From Microthyrium microscopicum (taxonomy: Eukaryota > Ascomycota > Dothideomycetes > Microthyriales > Microthyriaceae), in NCBI GenBank assembly GCA_010405405.1, contig MU004241.1, positions 496,001 through 560,000 of the forward strand: a DNA stretch of 64,000 bases. The letters run 5' to 3'. Every line of letters begins with the position of its first letter. The stretch's first letter is position 1. The notes beneath the pieces were generated by a model. It was given only the letters and a program-made list of their open reading frames with translations, was not told the DNA's origin and searched no databases. The position numbers were made by a program, and so were the translations under genes. Positions 10,341 to 21,703 of the stretch are shown one piece after another.

Positions 10341-11393
10341 ATGGGCAAACTCGCGAGGTTTGCGTGTATCTTTACACCAATGGTGTTGAGTCTTCTCACA
10401 CTTATCTGTCTTTTGATAGTGTTTACGGGCGGCATAGAAACCAAAGACACGCAATTTCAGTCATTATACCACTACCAGATTGATCTGTCCGAATTCAAAG
10501 GAAAAGTCCAGAACAACACCTACATGGTCCAGGGAGCAAAGCTCGTCGACAACTTTTTATATCCACTCAAGATGTCCGCCAAAAACGGCGACCTGAAAGA
10601 TTTCTACAACGTTTATCTATGGGATTACTGCTCTGGCAATGACGGTAAACTCGACCATTGCTCTCCACGACAGGCGAAATACTTCTTCAACCCAATTGTA
10701 GAATGGAACCTGAACAATACTTTGGCCCAAGAGAAATACGTCCCAGAAGCCATCAACAAGCCAATGCAAGCTTTCCAGAAGGGAACACAGTGGCTGTTTG
10801 TGGTTTATGTAATTGCCTTTATCTCCAATGCCGCTGCCATTGTTATAGGCATGTTCGCCATATGTTCCCGCCTCGGATCTTGTATTACGACCATTGTTGC
10901 ATGTGTAAGTCTTTGTATATCAGTTACTACAAATCAGATACTAATCCTGTAGGTCTCAACATTCTTCACTCTTGCTGCTGCCATCAGCTCCACCGTCCTA
11001 TTCGGAACCCTCGTCGGCGCTTGGAAAGCTGCCCTCACACCATATGAGATCCAGGTACATCTTGGCCCAAGAGTGTTTGCTCTCGACTGGCTTGCAGTTG
11101 CCTTTTCTCTAGTCGCAACTCTATTCTGGTCCTTCTCAACATGCTGCGTTTCCGGAAAGTCCAACAAGAAGTCGATGCCAAGCGGAGAGAAGGGTTTCCC
11201 AGCCAGCAACATTATCTCGACAGGCGTTGGCAAGCACAGCTATCAACAACTTGATGACCAGGAGCAACTTCTTGCCCATCAACAACAACATGCTCACCGG
11301 GACATTGAGATGCAAGACACTGCATATGCTGGAGGCTCAGGACCATACAAGGGTCGCGAATCGGCGTATGAGCCAATGCGACATCAAGCTTAA
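10341..11393 (+). CDS. SUR7/PalI family plasma-membrane protein
   Basis: Two exons, 10341-10904 and 10953-11393, give 334 residues. The topology is that of the SUR7/PalI family: an N-terminal helix (residues about 8-30, FTPMVLSLLTLICLLIVFTG), a long extracytosolic loop with DYCSG..DHCSP cysteines, then three helices near residues 150-175, 186-215 and 232-255. The tail is hydrophilic and Gln/His-rich (DDQEQLLAHQQQHAH). Such proteins sit in eisosomes or act in ambient-pH signalling. I cannot tell Sur7-like from PalI/Pun1-like here. The start MGKLARFACIFTP is the family's usual beginning. Confidence 0.82.
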
Positions 11394-12084
11394 TAGACGA
11401 GTGTCAGTAATGAGTTGTGGTTGAGAGAGGTGGAGGAGAGATCATGACAATTTTTCTTTCTTTGTCTATATCTAATGAGCATGTTTTGAAGCGATTGTTT
11501 GGGCTCGGGTGTATGAATTACTAGCACTTGAGGCTTATGGGCATCGACTTTGCGTGGAGTATTCGATTGATTGTAGAATCAATGTATTTGATAAATATAA
11601 TTTTAGCGATGTACTTCATATGGTTCTTTATCAAAACATCACAATCATCATCTCTTGCAAGAACATTGCCTTTCCTTGGTACTTTCACGCTTCATCGATG
11701 GTAATGCGGTATGTTAACAACGGGGCAAAGAAACACCGACGATATCATGCGTGCCTGGGACTATGAAGACTTCTGTAATAGACCTTTCGATCTTTTTCGC
11801 CCCAACAGACTTTGAACCAAAGGTTACAGAGAAGAATCGAGGCTTCTAGATACTATGCGTGGCGGTTTGGCCCCCAACTAAATCTGTTATGAGGAGCAGC
11901 TGTGATCACGTTCAGGTGATGTTCTGATCACGAACTCTCAATTACTCTGACTCCTTTTGCACAGCAGGTTCTGGTAGATTGTGAGCTGTCAATTGTTTTA
12001 CTAAAGACATAAATGAAAATGAGACCAGCTTTCAATTTGAGGTTACAAACCTCCCACACAAACAGCGTCTTACACTCTCACGAT
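11394..12084. other. Intergenic between convergent genes
   Basis: Holds the two 3' flanks of convergently transcribed genes. It is AT-rich with no supported frame. I see no RNA gene or repeat. Confidence 0.5.
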
Positions 12085-13130
12085 TTACCTCTCATCATCG
12101 TAAAAGACAAGAGCCCTAACTTCAATACTTTCTCTTGCATCTTTATGTTCCTCGCCAGGATTGGTAAACGCAGTGTGTGGCACACGTCTCGCCCGACCAT
12201 CTGTCTTTGTATCAAAACACTTGATGAGCGTGACTTCGTCTGGTCGCTGTGCATACTTGAAGTACCAGCGGTGCTCTGGGTTGGGTTTGACAGCGAAAGT
12301 CTCGCCTTTACGGGTCGGATAGATCAATGCTGCTCCAACGAGATCACTTTCAGGCACGCTGTGGGCATCGGCGACACCAAGTGGATCTTTGTATATCGTC
12401 TTGATCGGGCGCCAGACCTAAGGTACAGTTATTTATAGGTATAGCGTTTGCTATTTACTACACTCACGTTGATGATTTGGAATCGCTTCTTGAGTAGCTC
12501 ATCTGCCTCGTCGGGGAGATGATGCGGCACTCGAGACTCCGAAGCAGTGTAAGATTGGTCTATGTGTACGCGACGAACTGGACCGCGTAGGGCATTGGCT
12601 GGAGCATCTTTTTGTGGACGACGGATCGTGTGGTCGAAGATGAAGATTCGGACTGCTCCGGTGCTGTCAAGAGGTCAGTTGCTAGCTTTTATTTCTGTGA
12701 AATCGTATTTCCTACGCGTCCTTGAGTAGCTGCTCAGTCTCTGGATAATACTCCGCCTTGATCTTCTCATCATCGAGGAAGTCGATCTCCTTGCTTTGGT
12801 GGTTGTAGATCTGGAAACCATGGCTATCGAGAGTGTATTTTTCTTCCTCGCCTGTAATGTCGTGAACTATGCTATTTTGAGTAGCGAATGGGCGCTCAGG
12901 ATTTGTCTTTCTATTGGAAAAACTATCAGAAGAAACGATCTTCATGCAATAGGTGTTACCCCTTACCCGACATATGTAGGTGTTGGTGGACTGCCATCTT
13001 CATTCTCCTTGTAGTAATACAGCTCGGTTGAAACATCGTGCTTCTTGACTCTGGTACTTTCTTGGATCACAGGCTCGACATATTGCCCAACAGAATTTCC
13101 TGGAGCATGTTGTACTGCCGCGGTAGCCAT
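12085..13130 (-). CDS. CmcJ/AsaB-like hydroxylase/methyltransferase family protein
   Basis: Four exons, 13130-12967, 12910-12716, 12663-12468 and 12417-12085, give 295 residues. Conserved landmarks are YYKENEDGSPPTPTYVG, RIFIFDHTIRR, GPVRRVHIDQSYT, FQIINVWRPIKTIYKDPL, HRWYFKYAQRPDEVTLIKC and RESIEVRALVFYDD. This set belongs to the fungal family annotated as CmcJ-like, AsaB or GA4 desaturase. Members often lie in secondary-metabolite clusters, but few have a tested reaction. The H-x-D in RVHID and a later Arg-rich segment fit a 2-oxoglutarate/iron fold, though I cannot confirm iron binding. All three introns join in frame. Neighbours are an amino acid permease and, further on, an acyltransferase and an MFS carrier. 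Confidence 0.85.
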
Positions 13131-13592
13131 GGCGAATACGGGTCTAGTTTGATTGCGTCGATGTGATTGTTATAAGTAGGAGCTAAGGTTCTATAAGATG
13201 GACGTTCAAGTACACTATGCTTCCAAGCTCGTATTCATAGTTATATACTAAGAATCTTCGGATTACAAAGCTTGTTGATTTGTCAAATTCACTGGTTACA
13301 AGCACGCAATGCCGAGGGGAAAGCATGTAACACGATATAGCGAGGGTGATCTTTTCTAATCAACGACAATTCCGGGGACGAGCCCCGCTTGCATCATACA
13401 AGTCAGAATGCGGGATTCGATGAAGGTTGGAGAATGCTTTGTGGCACTGAAGCATGTCAAAGGCAAATGCGGTCTGATATGGTATTATCTCTAGCGTAGG
13501 CATAACTCGTGTTATCTCTGGATATACAGCTCTATACAAAGGAACGAACAGTGATCTAATTCATTCATCAAGCTCGTTCATTATCATGATAT

Positions 13593-15417
13593 TCATGACT
13601 CTGTCGTTGAGACTCTTTCTGATCCAATTGGCACTTTTGCTAGTTTTGTAATTGAAGTGCCGTCGTCAAGAATCTCTACGAATTCCTCCAGAGTGTACGA
13701 TTTCCACCTCGGTAGGAGAATGGTCCAAATATACCAATACAAAACACCGGCCAACATACTTCTCCAAGTTAGCATTGGCCCAGACACGCTCAGCATTTAC
13801 CTACATGCTAGTTCCCACAAAAGAGTAACTGACAGCCCCGAGATGTTCTCGCCAGTTGAGCCCATCTCGCGGTACAAAAGGTGCAGTGATAAGTGCCAAA
13901 GATAAGACAATACGTGCCCAAACTGCGGGTAAAAATGCTTTATAAGGTCTGTGTAGATCGGGTCGCTTGAACCGTAGCCATATCAAGCCAATGGCACCAG
14001 CAAGTGCGAAGAATTGACCCGGAAATCCTTCGACATCCAATATAAAAGAGTAGATGTTCCCAGTGGGAATGGTGATTACAAGAAGGGACGGGATATAGTG
14101 GGTAACAAGAGCACCCATGGGTGCATTGAAAGGTCTCGAAGAAGAAATGAAATGAGGTAAAGGTAAAACCCCCTGACGGGCGATTTCTTGGATGACGCGA
14201 GCCTTTGAAGAATAAGCATTCTCTCAAACGATCTTAGTGGTGACTTACGTGGCTGAAAGTTACAACCATGACATTGCCAACAGCACTTGTTGCTACACAC
14301 AGAGGAAGCAGAACTCTTCCGATGTTCGTACCAAAGATGCGCTCAAAGAACAACGCTGCAATGAGCTCTCCTGAGTTCTTGATGTCCTCGATCGGAACGA
14401 CCAGGAAATACGCAATGTTAACTAAAAGATACAGTATGCAAGCTGTGAGCAGCGCAGTAGAAGCTGCAGATTTCAGTGTTTTGACTGGGTTTTTGACCTC
14501 ATTGAGCACATTGTTGACGTTTTGAAGGCCTGCGTAGGAGTAGAACACCTTGAAAAGTGCGGTAGATGTAACTCCCCAGTTCCAGACGGAGCCTTCGAAT
14601 AGATAATCAACACTCAGCTTCCTGGATATCGTACTGAGGGACCTATCGTTGGATATCTCGTTAGAGCGTAGAAATACAACAAATAGGCTGGTCAGGACCA
14701 TGAAGATGACCAGTGCAATTTTCACCCAGCCAAGTACGTTTTGAATGAAAATACCTGCCTTGAGGAAGCAACTGTGGATAATAATGATACTGGTGAGCAA
14801 TCCGACCGCCAGGACTTTTTGTTCCCAAGGAGAAGGCTCGCGATCAAGCGCGAAGAGAACATATTCGCCAAATACGATGCAGTTTGAAGCAGTGAATCCA
14901 AGGAATATCGACTGGACCGCTATGAGTACAGAAGCGAGGAAGCGCGGATGACGGTATGTGAATTCCAAATAGACTTTGTCACCTTCCAAGAAGTCAGCTT
15001 TGTGCCAAAGCAGAATTGAGATCATTTACCGCCGGATCTAGGCAACATGCAACCATACTCCAGGCTAATGGCGAGCCCAAACCAGGACACGAGTGCTCCA
15101 ACTACCCACAAGATTAAAGTGATGCCGATGCTGCCCACTGAGCGCACGATAGCGCCTGGCGTTGCGAATATTCCGCTTCCAATGACTCGGGAGATGATTA
15201 GAATGTACGCGCTGCTCCATCCCAAAGTGCGACCTAAGACAGCTGTTTCTGGTATTACATCATTCTCGACCGATCGATCGAATGCGACAGCAATATTCTC
15301 TACCGTCTCTTCGTCATTCAAAGAGAGAACTGATTTTGCTATGCTGCTATAGCCACTGCTCGAAGTTGGTGAAGACGCCCATTCCAGCAACGGCTGTTGG
15401 TCAGGGGTTAATGACAT
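13593..15417 (-). CDS. APC-type amino acid permease (methionine-permease-like)
   Basis: Four exons, 15417-15030, 14982-14249, 14202-13805 and 13758-13593, give 561 residues. After a serine-rich cytosolic head, the first helix carries the APC glycine motif SRVIGSGIFATPGAI. The chain continues with about twelve hydrophobic helices, including YLEFTYRHPRFLASVL, FKVFYSYAGLQNVNNVLNEV and LLPLCVATSAVGNVMVV. The Y-x-YAG-x-x-NVN segment is typical of fungal high-affinity methionine/L-type permeases, so methionine or a bulky neutral amino acid is my guess for substrate. The tail EEFVEILDDGTS is cytosolic. The last donor is GTAGGT, followed by a CTAAC branch and a GAGAAG acceptor; reading through instead would hit a stop. 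Confidence 0.85.
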
Positions 15418-16821
15418 TGCGACGCTGTCGGCTTGAGGTACGGCTTGTAGCTCGATGGCGTTGAGATGCTCGCTCGTCCGAGAACTTGATAAAAGAAATC
15501 AGACGAAATCAGGGACAAAAGATGATGCGCTCAAGCACCTCGTATGGGAAGCCATCACGCCGTCCCTTCGAGTCCAAGACTCAGGAGTATGTCGCAGCCA
15601 ACCTGGCAGGTGAGGCAATATGAAACAAGTAATCGAACAAAGGCTGATGCCGGGAAATACATTACTAATGCTGTTCCATTAAGAAAGGATCTGCTTGAGT
15701 GTAGGCATTTGTCGAGTTTGTGTGAAACGTTGAGCTTGCTTGCTTATCGCACCTCATCTTGCGGACTTTAGACGTAGGATTGCGTGCGATCATTGGAGCT
15801 CGTTACTCTACAAACCCAGCCAATAATTTGTGAAATGCCGTAGAATCCGCCAGATCACCAATTATCTTAGAAACAAGTTATGCAACTCTCTTCGCTTTCG
15901 TAGAACAAAATTGAATTCGTCAGAAAATTGAATATGGTTCAGATCCTGTTTTGTTTAAGCTGGAGATCGACAATTACAAGTACAAGTAAGCTCACAAGGC
16001 TCTGTTTATCTTCTACAGACATTGGCCCAAGTAGGTTTTTTTCAACGAAGGTTCCTATGATAATTCAAATTTGTGTCCATCGAAGAAGTGCTCATCATCT
16101 CTGAAAGCCAGAAGTGCCCAATTGCCAAAACTAGGTACCTAAGTACCTACCTACTTAGGTATGCACAGCGGCATAGAGACTGACCTCTACACAGTCATAC
16201 TCATATCCTGTCTCCTTGAATCATCGTCTATTCAAGTCTAGCTATCTTCTAGCGGTGTCTTTTCAAGGCATGGCCTGTTGGAAGGACGCTCTGGCCGGAG
16301 TGATTACCTGTTTGTTGACATTTCAGGGGCTATCAAATCAGTCCACCCACCCACGTAGCAACTTCTTGGGAAGGAATCAACCAGTTGTCGTCAGTATCGA
16401 AGGTCCGATTATTAAAGTAGCGAAATTCTCAACATTTATAGCAAAAGAAAGTCCTTGTAGCACTCTGTAACGTATTGTCATCAGGGCGTGTTGACATCAA
16501 TTTCGATGTTGTGAGCTAGGGTAGCTCCAACAACTACGATTAACCTCATCAATGGTGATCTGGAATCCAAATTTCTATTTGCGAAAGAGCGCCTTAGAAA
16601 AGATCCAGGGGATCAAAGGAAGTGACATTGACCTCAATATTACAAGAGCTACGAAGAGATGGTCACACGAGCATCAGCTCCAGCATTCCGACACGACACT
16701 TTGGACGCGTATGTGCGCACTTCATTTTCCAATCTTTCGCGGAGTCTGTGGAGTTTAATGGTATCGAAGCTTTTTCTTAAGCCTCTGTTTGTGACTTGTC
16801 TTGTTCTACAGCATATTCACT
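15418..16821. other. Intergenic, divergent promoters
   Basis: 1.4 kb between the permease and the acyltransferase starts. No conserved frame. It contains TACCTACTTAGGTA at 16148-16161, directly preceded by related GGTACCTAAGTACC sequence, forming a local run of palindromic hexamers. Confidence 0.5.
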
Positions 16822-18324
16822 ATGACGCCTTCATCAGAAGAGCAGCATTTGCTCACTGAAGAATACCTCCAACTGGACGAAGAAAGCAGAGTACCTGATA
16901 ACGTTCTTCGATTATACCACAACGAAAAGCCAAATCAAGAGTCCTACGCAGGAGCACTTCTTCGACTATCATCCAAATGTCCCAATATTCACTGGACACT
17001 TCGCGCCATCGGACTCACACTTCTCCCAACATTCCTACACCCTACCTCAAAGGATGAAGAGGTCAAGCCGCTGCGAAGAACTGCTTGTTTAGACGGACTG
17101 AGAGGCGTAGCAGCTTTTTTTGTTCTCAACTTTCATTTCTATGGAGCCTTCTTGAATGCGAACGGAGGCTACGTCGTGGGCGACCCTAGCCTTGCAAGAT
17201 TTTGGAATCTGCCAATCGTCAAAGTCGTATCAAATGGCACAGCAATGGTCCACATATTCTTTGTCATATCAGGCTATATCTTGAGTCTACGTAGTCTGCA
17301 ACAGATACGTAAACGCAACCTTGAAGGCGTTCTCGTAACACTTTCCTCAAGCACACTACGCCGTGGAATCCGACTTTTTGGCCCAACTACTCTGGCTTTG
17401 TCTATAGAAGCCTTTGCTTTATGGATGGGGCTTTTCGAGTTCTCCCGACCGAACATGGATCTCATACCGTGGGAGCAATCTCATTTTCCCCCGAGACTTG
17501 AATCTGCTGGAGAGCACTTGAGCCTTCTTCGAAGAGTAGTATGGGCACTGTCAAACTTCTTCGACTGGAATCCATATTATCCAATTGAGCTCGACGGCAA
17601 TCTTTGGACCATCGGCATTGAATACCGCTGCAGCGTGGCACTCTTCGTCACCTTGCTTGCGTTTGCACGAATCCACAATCCACGTATGCGAAGACCGATA
17701 CTCGCGTTTCTGACCGCAATGTGTATCAGCTACCAACGCTGGGATTTCGTACTATTTCTAGCTGGAATGATGCTAGCGGACTTTGATACTTGGGCGGACG
17801 ACCAGGATATCAAGACTACAACCAGCCATAAGATGTTTTGGGGAATAGTAACGCTCATTGGCCTCTTCTTCGCCTCGTCACCATTCGGGTATGCGGAGAG
17901 AGCTTGGGGATTCGGGGCCATCACACAGTTCGGTGCCAAGGTTTACTATTTAGAGCCTTATCACTTTGCAGAGTCGATTGGAGCCATCATACTCGTGCTG
18001 GCTGCCATGCATGCGTACCATTTGAACTGGGTACTCACCACTTCTGTTGTCCAATATCTTGGTCGCATCAGCTATCAGCTCTACATCGTTCATGGACCAC
18101 TGATACGCGCTTGGGGGTTCACTATTGTTCCATTATTTTGGCGTGCGCTCAGCGATTCGACTCCTCAGCGTGGAGAAACACCTTACGTAGTGGGAGTGGT
18201 GCTTGGTTATTTGGCATACTTGCCTGTTGCGATATGTCTCGCCGATATCTACATGCGACTGCTTGACGATAACTGCGTTAGGCTGGCAAGATGGCTGGAG
18301 AAGAAGCTGACCACCGAGAGTTGA
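16822..18324 (+). CDS. Acyltransferase family 3 membrane protein
   Basis: Single exon, 500 residues. The signature LDGLRGVAAFFVLNFHFYGAF sits at about residues 92-112; its key parts are LDGLRG and the His after the first helix. About ten hydrophobic helices follow, with HIFFVISGYILSLRS, LDGNLWTIGIEYRCSVALF and YLGRISYQLYIVHGP, all matching acyltransferase-3 proteins. These move acyl groups to sugars, sterols or metabolites at membranes; many fungal copies are tied to secondary metabolites. The start is the first ATG after an upstream CAG-like splice acceptor, so a short extra 5' exon is possible. It could serve the neighbouring CmcJ-like or SDR genes, but that is inference. Confidence 0.87.
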   Translation: MTPSSEEQHLLTEEYLQLDEESRVPDNVLRLYHNEKPNQESYAGALLRLSSKCPNIHWTLRAIGLTLLPTFLHPTSKDEEVKPLRRTACLDGLRGVAAFFVLNFHFYGAFLNANGGYVVGDPSLARFWNLPIVKVVSNGTAMVHIFFVISGYILSLRSLQQIRKRNLEGVLVTLSSSTLRRGIRLFGPTTLALSIEAFALWMGLFEFSRPNMDLIPWEQSHFPPRLESAGEHLSLLRRVVWALSNFFDWNPYYPIELDGNLWTIGIEYRCSVALFVTLLAFARIHNPRMRRPILAFLTAMCISYQRWDFVLFLAGMMLADFDTWADDQDIKTTTSHKMFWGIVTLIGLFFASSPFGYAERAWGFGAITQFGAKVYYLEPYHFAESIGAIILVLAAMHAYHLNWVLTTSVVQYLGRISYQLYIVHGPLIRAWGFTIVPLFWRALSDSTPQRGETPYVVGVVLGYLAYLPVAICLADIYMRLLDDNCVRLARWLEKKLTTES

Positions 18325-18498
18325 ACGATTTGTGTATGGTTCTTCATGTTGAAGAAGCGACTTAGTGCTATCAATTAGAAAATCAAGACCAGAAGCAAGC
18401 GTCGGAGATTGTAACACTAATCCTATGACGAATGTCGAAGCTGATGACAACAGTAAGAGGCCTCATAGCTTAACGAAGAGTGAAGTTGGTTGTAGTGT

Positions 18499-18786
18499 TC
18501 ATGATGAGTACATTGCAAGGACTTTGAGCTTAGGGTTTATCTCGCGTAGCTCATCAGCCAATTTGTCGAGTTCAGGTTGGGTTAATGAGGAAATGGATAT
18601 GCCACTCGCTTGAGCTTTGGCAAAAGATAGTGCCATAGTGATTCCTTGGCCAGCTCCAGTGATGACAGCAACGAAGCCCGGTGGTAGCTGATTGTTTGAT
18701 GGGTCAGTCCTTCTCTCCGTCCTACGGTGAAGTGTAGGAGTTAGTGACAGCCCATAACGGTCAGGCATTCCAAGATTTTCTGCCAT
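18499..18786 (-). pseudogene. Truncated short-chain dehydrogenase fragment
   Basis: The frame begins MAENLGMPDRYGLSLTPTLH and holds only the first Rossmann part of an SDR: FVAVITGAGQGITMALSFAKA (TGxxxGxG present) followed by SGISISSLTQPELDKLADEL and INPKLKVLA. It then stops after MYSS at about 95 residues. Full SDRs have about 250-300 residues with an NNAG strand and the Ser-Tyr-Lys triad; nothing like that follows in any minus-strand frame down to 18330. I read it as a 3'-truncated relic. A short expressed protein is less likely. Confidence 0.7.
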
Positions 18787-19670
18787 TGTGTTAACAGAAG
18801 TGAAGACAAGGAGTAGAAGTAACGTTGATTGGAACTCTAACAGAAATCACATAGGAAATCAGACTCTTTATACTTGTCAATCGAATCACCGAGATAACCA
18901 AAGCATATCATACCCTGAGATTTTCGCTAGTGAGCTTTCCAACTGCATTGAAACTTACCAGTTCTATGTCTCGATCCTTGTCAACGTCCTGATGTATGTC
19001 AAGTTTGCAACGATCGACAGTAAGCGAACTTGGCAGAGTCAGCAATTAGGATTTGGGATCATAAGCAATGTTAGCAACTTAGTCTTGACCAAGAACTTGG
19101 TACTTCAAATTTTGCGTTATTTTCCCCAAAATGTCCAAGTATACTCATGGTAATGCTATTCAAAAGTTAATATCAATCCACTTGGGCTCGGATTTTAGGT
19201 TGAACTTTGAGATATGGCTCTCTAGATAAGTGGTCCAGTCCAGATTTCGAACTTTGTGTAAGGAATTCGACTTCTTTGCACCAGCTTGCTATTCCATTGT
19301 GCATTTAGACAGTGTAATTGTTACTAAGCTGAAAGTTTTAACAACGGTGCTCGACCATAAATACAGTCAGCAAGTTGCTTTATGGGTCGCTTAATTGAAG
19401 ATATAGCTTATGCCAGGTTGAGCCAAGTACTTCGATTTATGTAACTACATTGCCCTTGTAACCCAACAGGTACTACCTGATACAACCTCGGAATCTATGC
19501 TCTGTTCAGCTGAGTCAGTCGAGAAGAGATTGAAGCTCTTCTTGTTCAATGAATAAGTGTTTTTGTCAGGCAGGGAGCAAACGACAAGTTGACAACTCAT
19601 GTAGAGTCCTTGATCCTATTTTGATCTTCTCTAACGCAATCTAGAATGATTCTGACTTTCAATATCGAAG
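18787..19670. other. Intergenic, no gene seen
   Basis: AT-rich, between the SDR relic and the 3' end of the MFS gene. A 121-codon plus-strand frame at 18788-19153 has no conserved features or plausible composition and is not called. Confidence 0.5.
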
Positions 19671-21177
19671 CTAAAATACTGCCGAGCTGAACCCAGCTTT
19701 ATACCATCTAGCCCAGATAAAAGCTAGGAAGCTGACCACATAACATAAGCCAGTAAACAAAGCCATCCCCCAATATCTCCCACCGGCTGCCTCCAAAAGC
19801 GCACCCGCAATTGGGATTCCTGTCAGAGAGCCCAATGCAACTACCGTATAACATGTTGCATAGTAGCGTCCATATTCCTCTGTCTCACATAACTGTCCAA
19901 TACACACTGGCGTTAGGCTAATGTTACTTCCAGACGCAAAGCCAAATAGAGCCGCATATGCTACTGCCAACGGTTTGACGGCCGCTGAACTTGAAGGCAG
20001 AATTGCGTCGGGCAGCCATAGTCCTAGTGTTGTGGCCATGCAGAGCGATAACATGATTATCATGGAGTTGAAGCGGCCTAGTTTGTCGGCCATTATACCA
20101 GGAAGGCAGCGGCCGAATGTACTCCCGGCGTTGAGTGCGGCGATCAGTGTGAATGGGAAGCTGGAGCTGGCGGATGTGGTGCCTGTTGCGATGATGAAAG
20201 AAGAGATGTATGTAATTGGGATGAAGAGGCCCCATTCATGCATGAATACCCCAAGGGTCGCGAGGGCAAAGGCGGGCTTCCGGTAGATCATCAAGTCTGG
20301 CATGATGGACTGCCCAGGTCTTGGTGGTAGGCGGGAGCTGACAAGAACAACGGCGATGGCGGTGAGGACGGCAAAGATAAGTGCTAGCACACGAGTTGCC
20401 CACGCAAAGCCAAGCATTGGAAATAGCTTTTGCAGCATGAGTGGAAAGATTACACCGCCGACTGAACCGCCTGTGGCTGCTATACCGGTGGCAGCTCCAC
20501 GTTTGGCATGGAAGTAGTGGCCAACTGCTGCGACTGATGGCGTAAAAATGAGAGAGCTGCCAGCGCCAGCTATGATGCCAATAATGAGCATAAATTGCCA
20601 GTATGTAGAAGCGATACCGATGAGCAGCATTGCAGTGACCAGACAGATGCTTCCAGAGAGTAGAAGGAGCCGGGGACCTTTGGCATCGAAAACGGGGCCA
20701 ATTATAAGACCACCACCGAAAGCGATGAAGATGTACATGCTGAAAATCCATCCGATTGTGGAATCACTGTAGGTGGACAGTTGATTTCGACTAATGTATT
20801 CTTGAAAAACGCCGACTGACTTGTATTAGATTTCAATCCATATCCAGACCAGATCAGGAATCAAATTGTACGGTTTTCGCAAACTTACTTGTATTCATGA
20901 ATCCAAAAGAAGCCAGCATTCCACTGAACGAACCTAATACAACTAGCCATGCTCGAAGTCCGCCTTCAGGGTAAATTGCCGCATCATTGGGAGAACCAGA
21001 AAAGGTTGGTAAAGAATGATCTTCATTGCTCTCCGAGTCCTTCTCCTTCACTACACTTGGCTCCATATCAACCTCATCAGAAGATTCTATCACATCTTTG
21101 CCAATCAGTTTAGTTTCTTTTGGAGAAGATCTAGCAGCATCTACCTCTGGTACATGCTGCTTGATACCAACCCCCAT
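19671..21177 (-). CDS. MFS transporter, monocarboxylate-porter (MCT) type
   Basis: Two exons, 21177-20889 and 20815-19671, give 477 residues from the chosen start MGVGIKQHVPEVDAARSS. A charged cytosolic head leads to YPEGGLRAWLVVLGSFSGML, the standard first helix of fungal MCT-like carriers (usually DGGxGWxVV). Exon 2 continues with GVFQEYISRNQLS and GWIFSMYIFIAFGGGLIIGPVFDAKGPR (the G-x-x-x-D-x-x-G-x-R loop), then helices to WARWYKAGF. The intron is placed at GTAAGT...GTCAG to keep the frame. The open frame extends upstream to 21345 with another hydrophobic stretch, so the N-terminus is uncertain. Substrate unknown; homologues carry small acids or are exporters beside metabolite clusters. 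Confidence 0.83.
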
Positions 21178-21703
21178 TGAAAATAGCAAGAAGTAAAGAC
21201 CAAACACAACGACCAATAAAAGAGTGCCAACTCCAACAGGTAAAAAGGAAAGAATACCGGTTATTGGCGGAGTCATAAAAAAATTCCGACTTGACATAGG
21301 GCGGAGAAAGCGGCATGGTCCGTTAGTTTGCGGTGTCGGATGCAATGCAGAGAGGAAAAGATTTGTAAAAGAATCCTGTTGCTATCGATATCCAAGTCAT
21401 GAGTTTAGAAAAGTGGCAACAAGCACTAAAAGTTGATCAAACTGACTAGTGCGGCTCATGGAAGTCTCTTCCTTCTGGAATAAAATCTAATGCCGTTACA
21501 TCCAACCACAATATGGTGGATTCACCATGCGACCTCATGGGAGGCAAGACTTGATAACAGGCTACAACCGTTTATTTAGTAGCGGTGACTACTGGTCAAA
21601 AATAGTGTTGTTTACTGCCTAAGATTGCTATCATCTCCAACCATTACCTGATATTCAGAGCCCATTGTTGCTACCATATCCAAACCTCTATTCCCACCGT
21701 CAT

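Noticed and set aside
18788-19153. 121-codon plus-strand frame
   Set aside because: Composition is AT-driven, with no domain-like pattern and no promoter or splice context.
20236-20751. 171-codon minus-strand frame
   Set aside because: Alternative frame of the MFS transporter exon; rich in His/Cys/Trp without family match.
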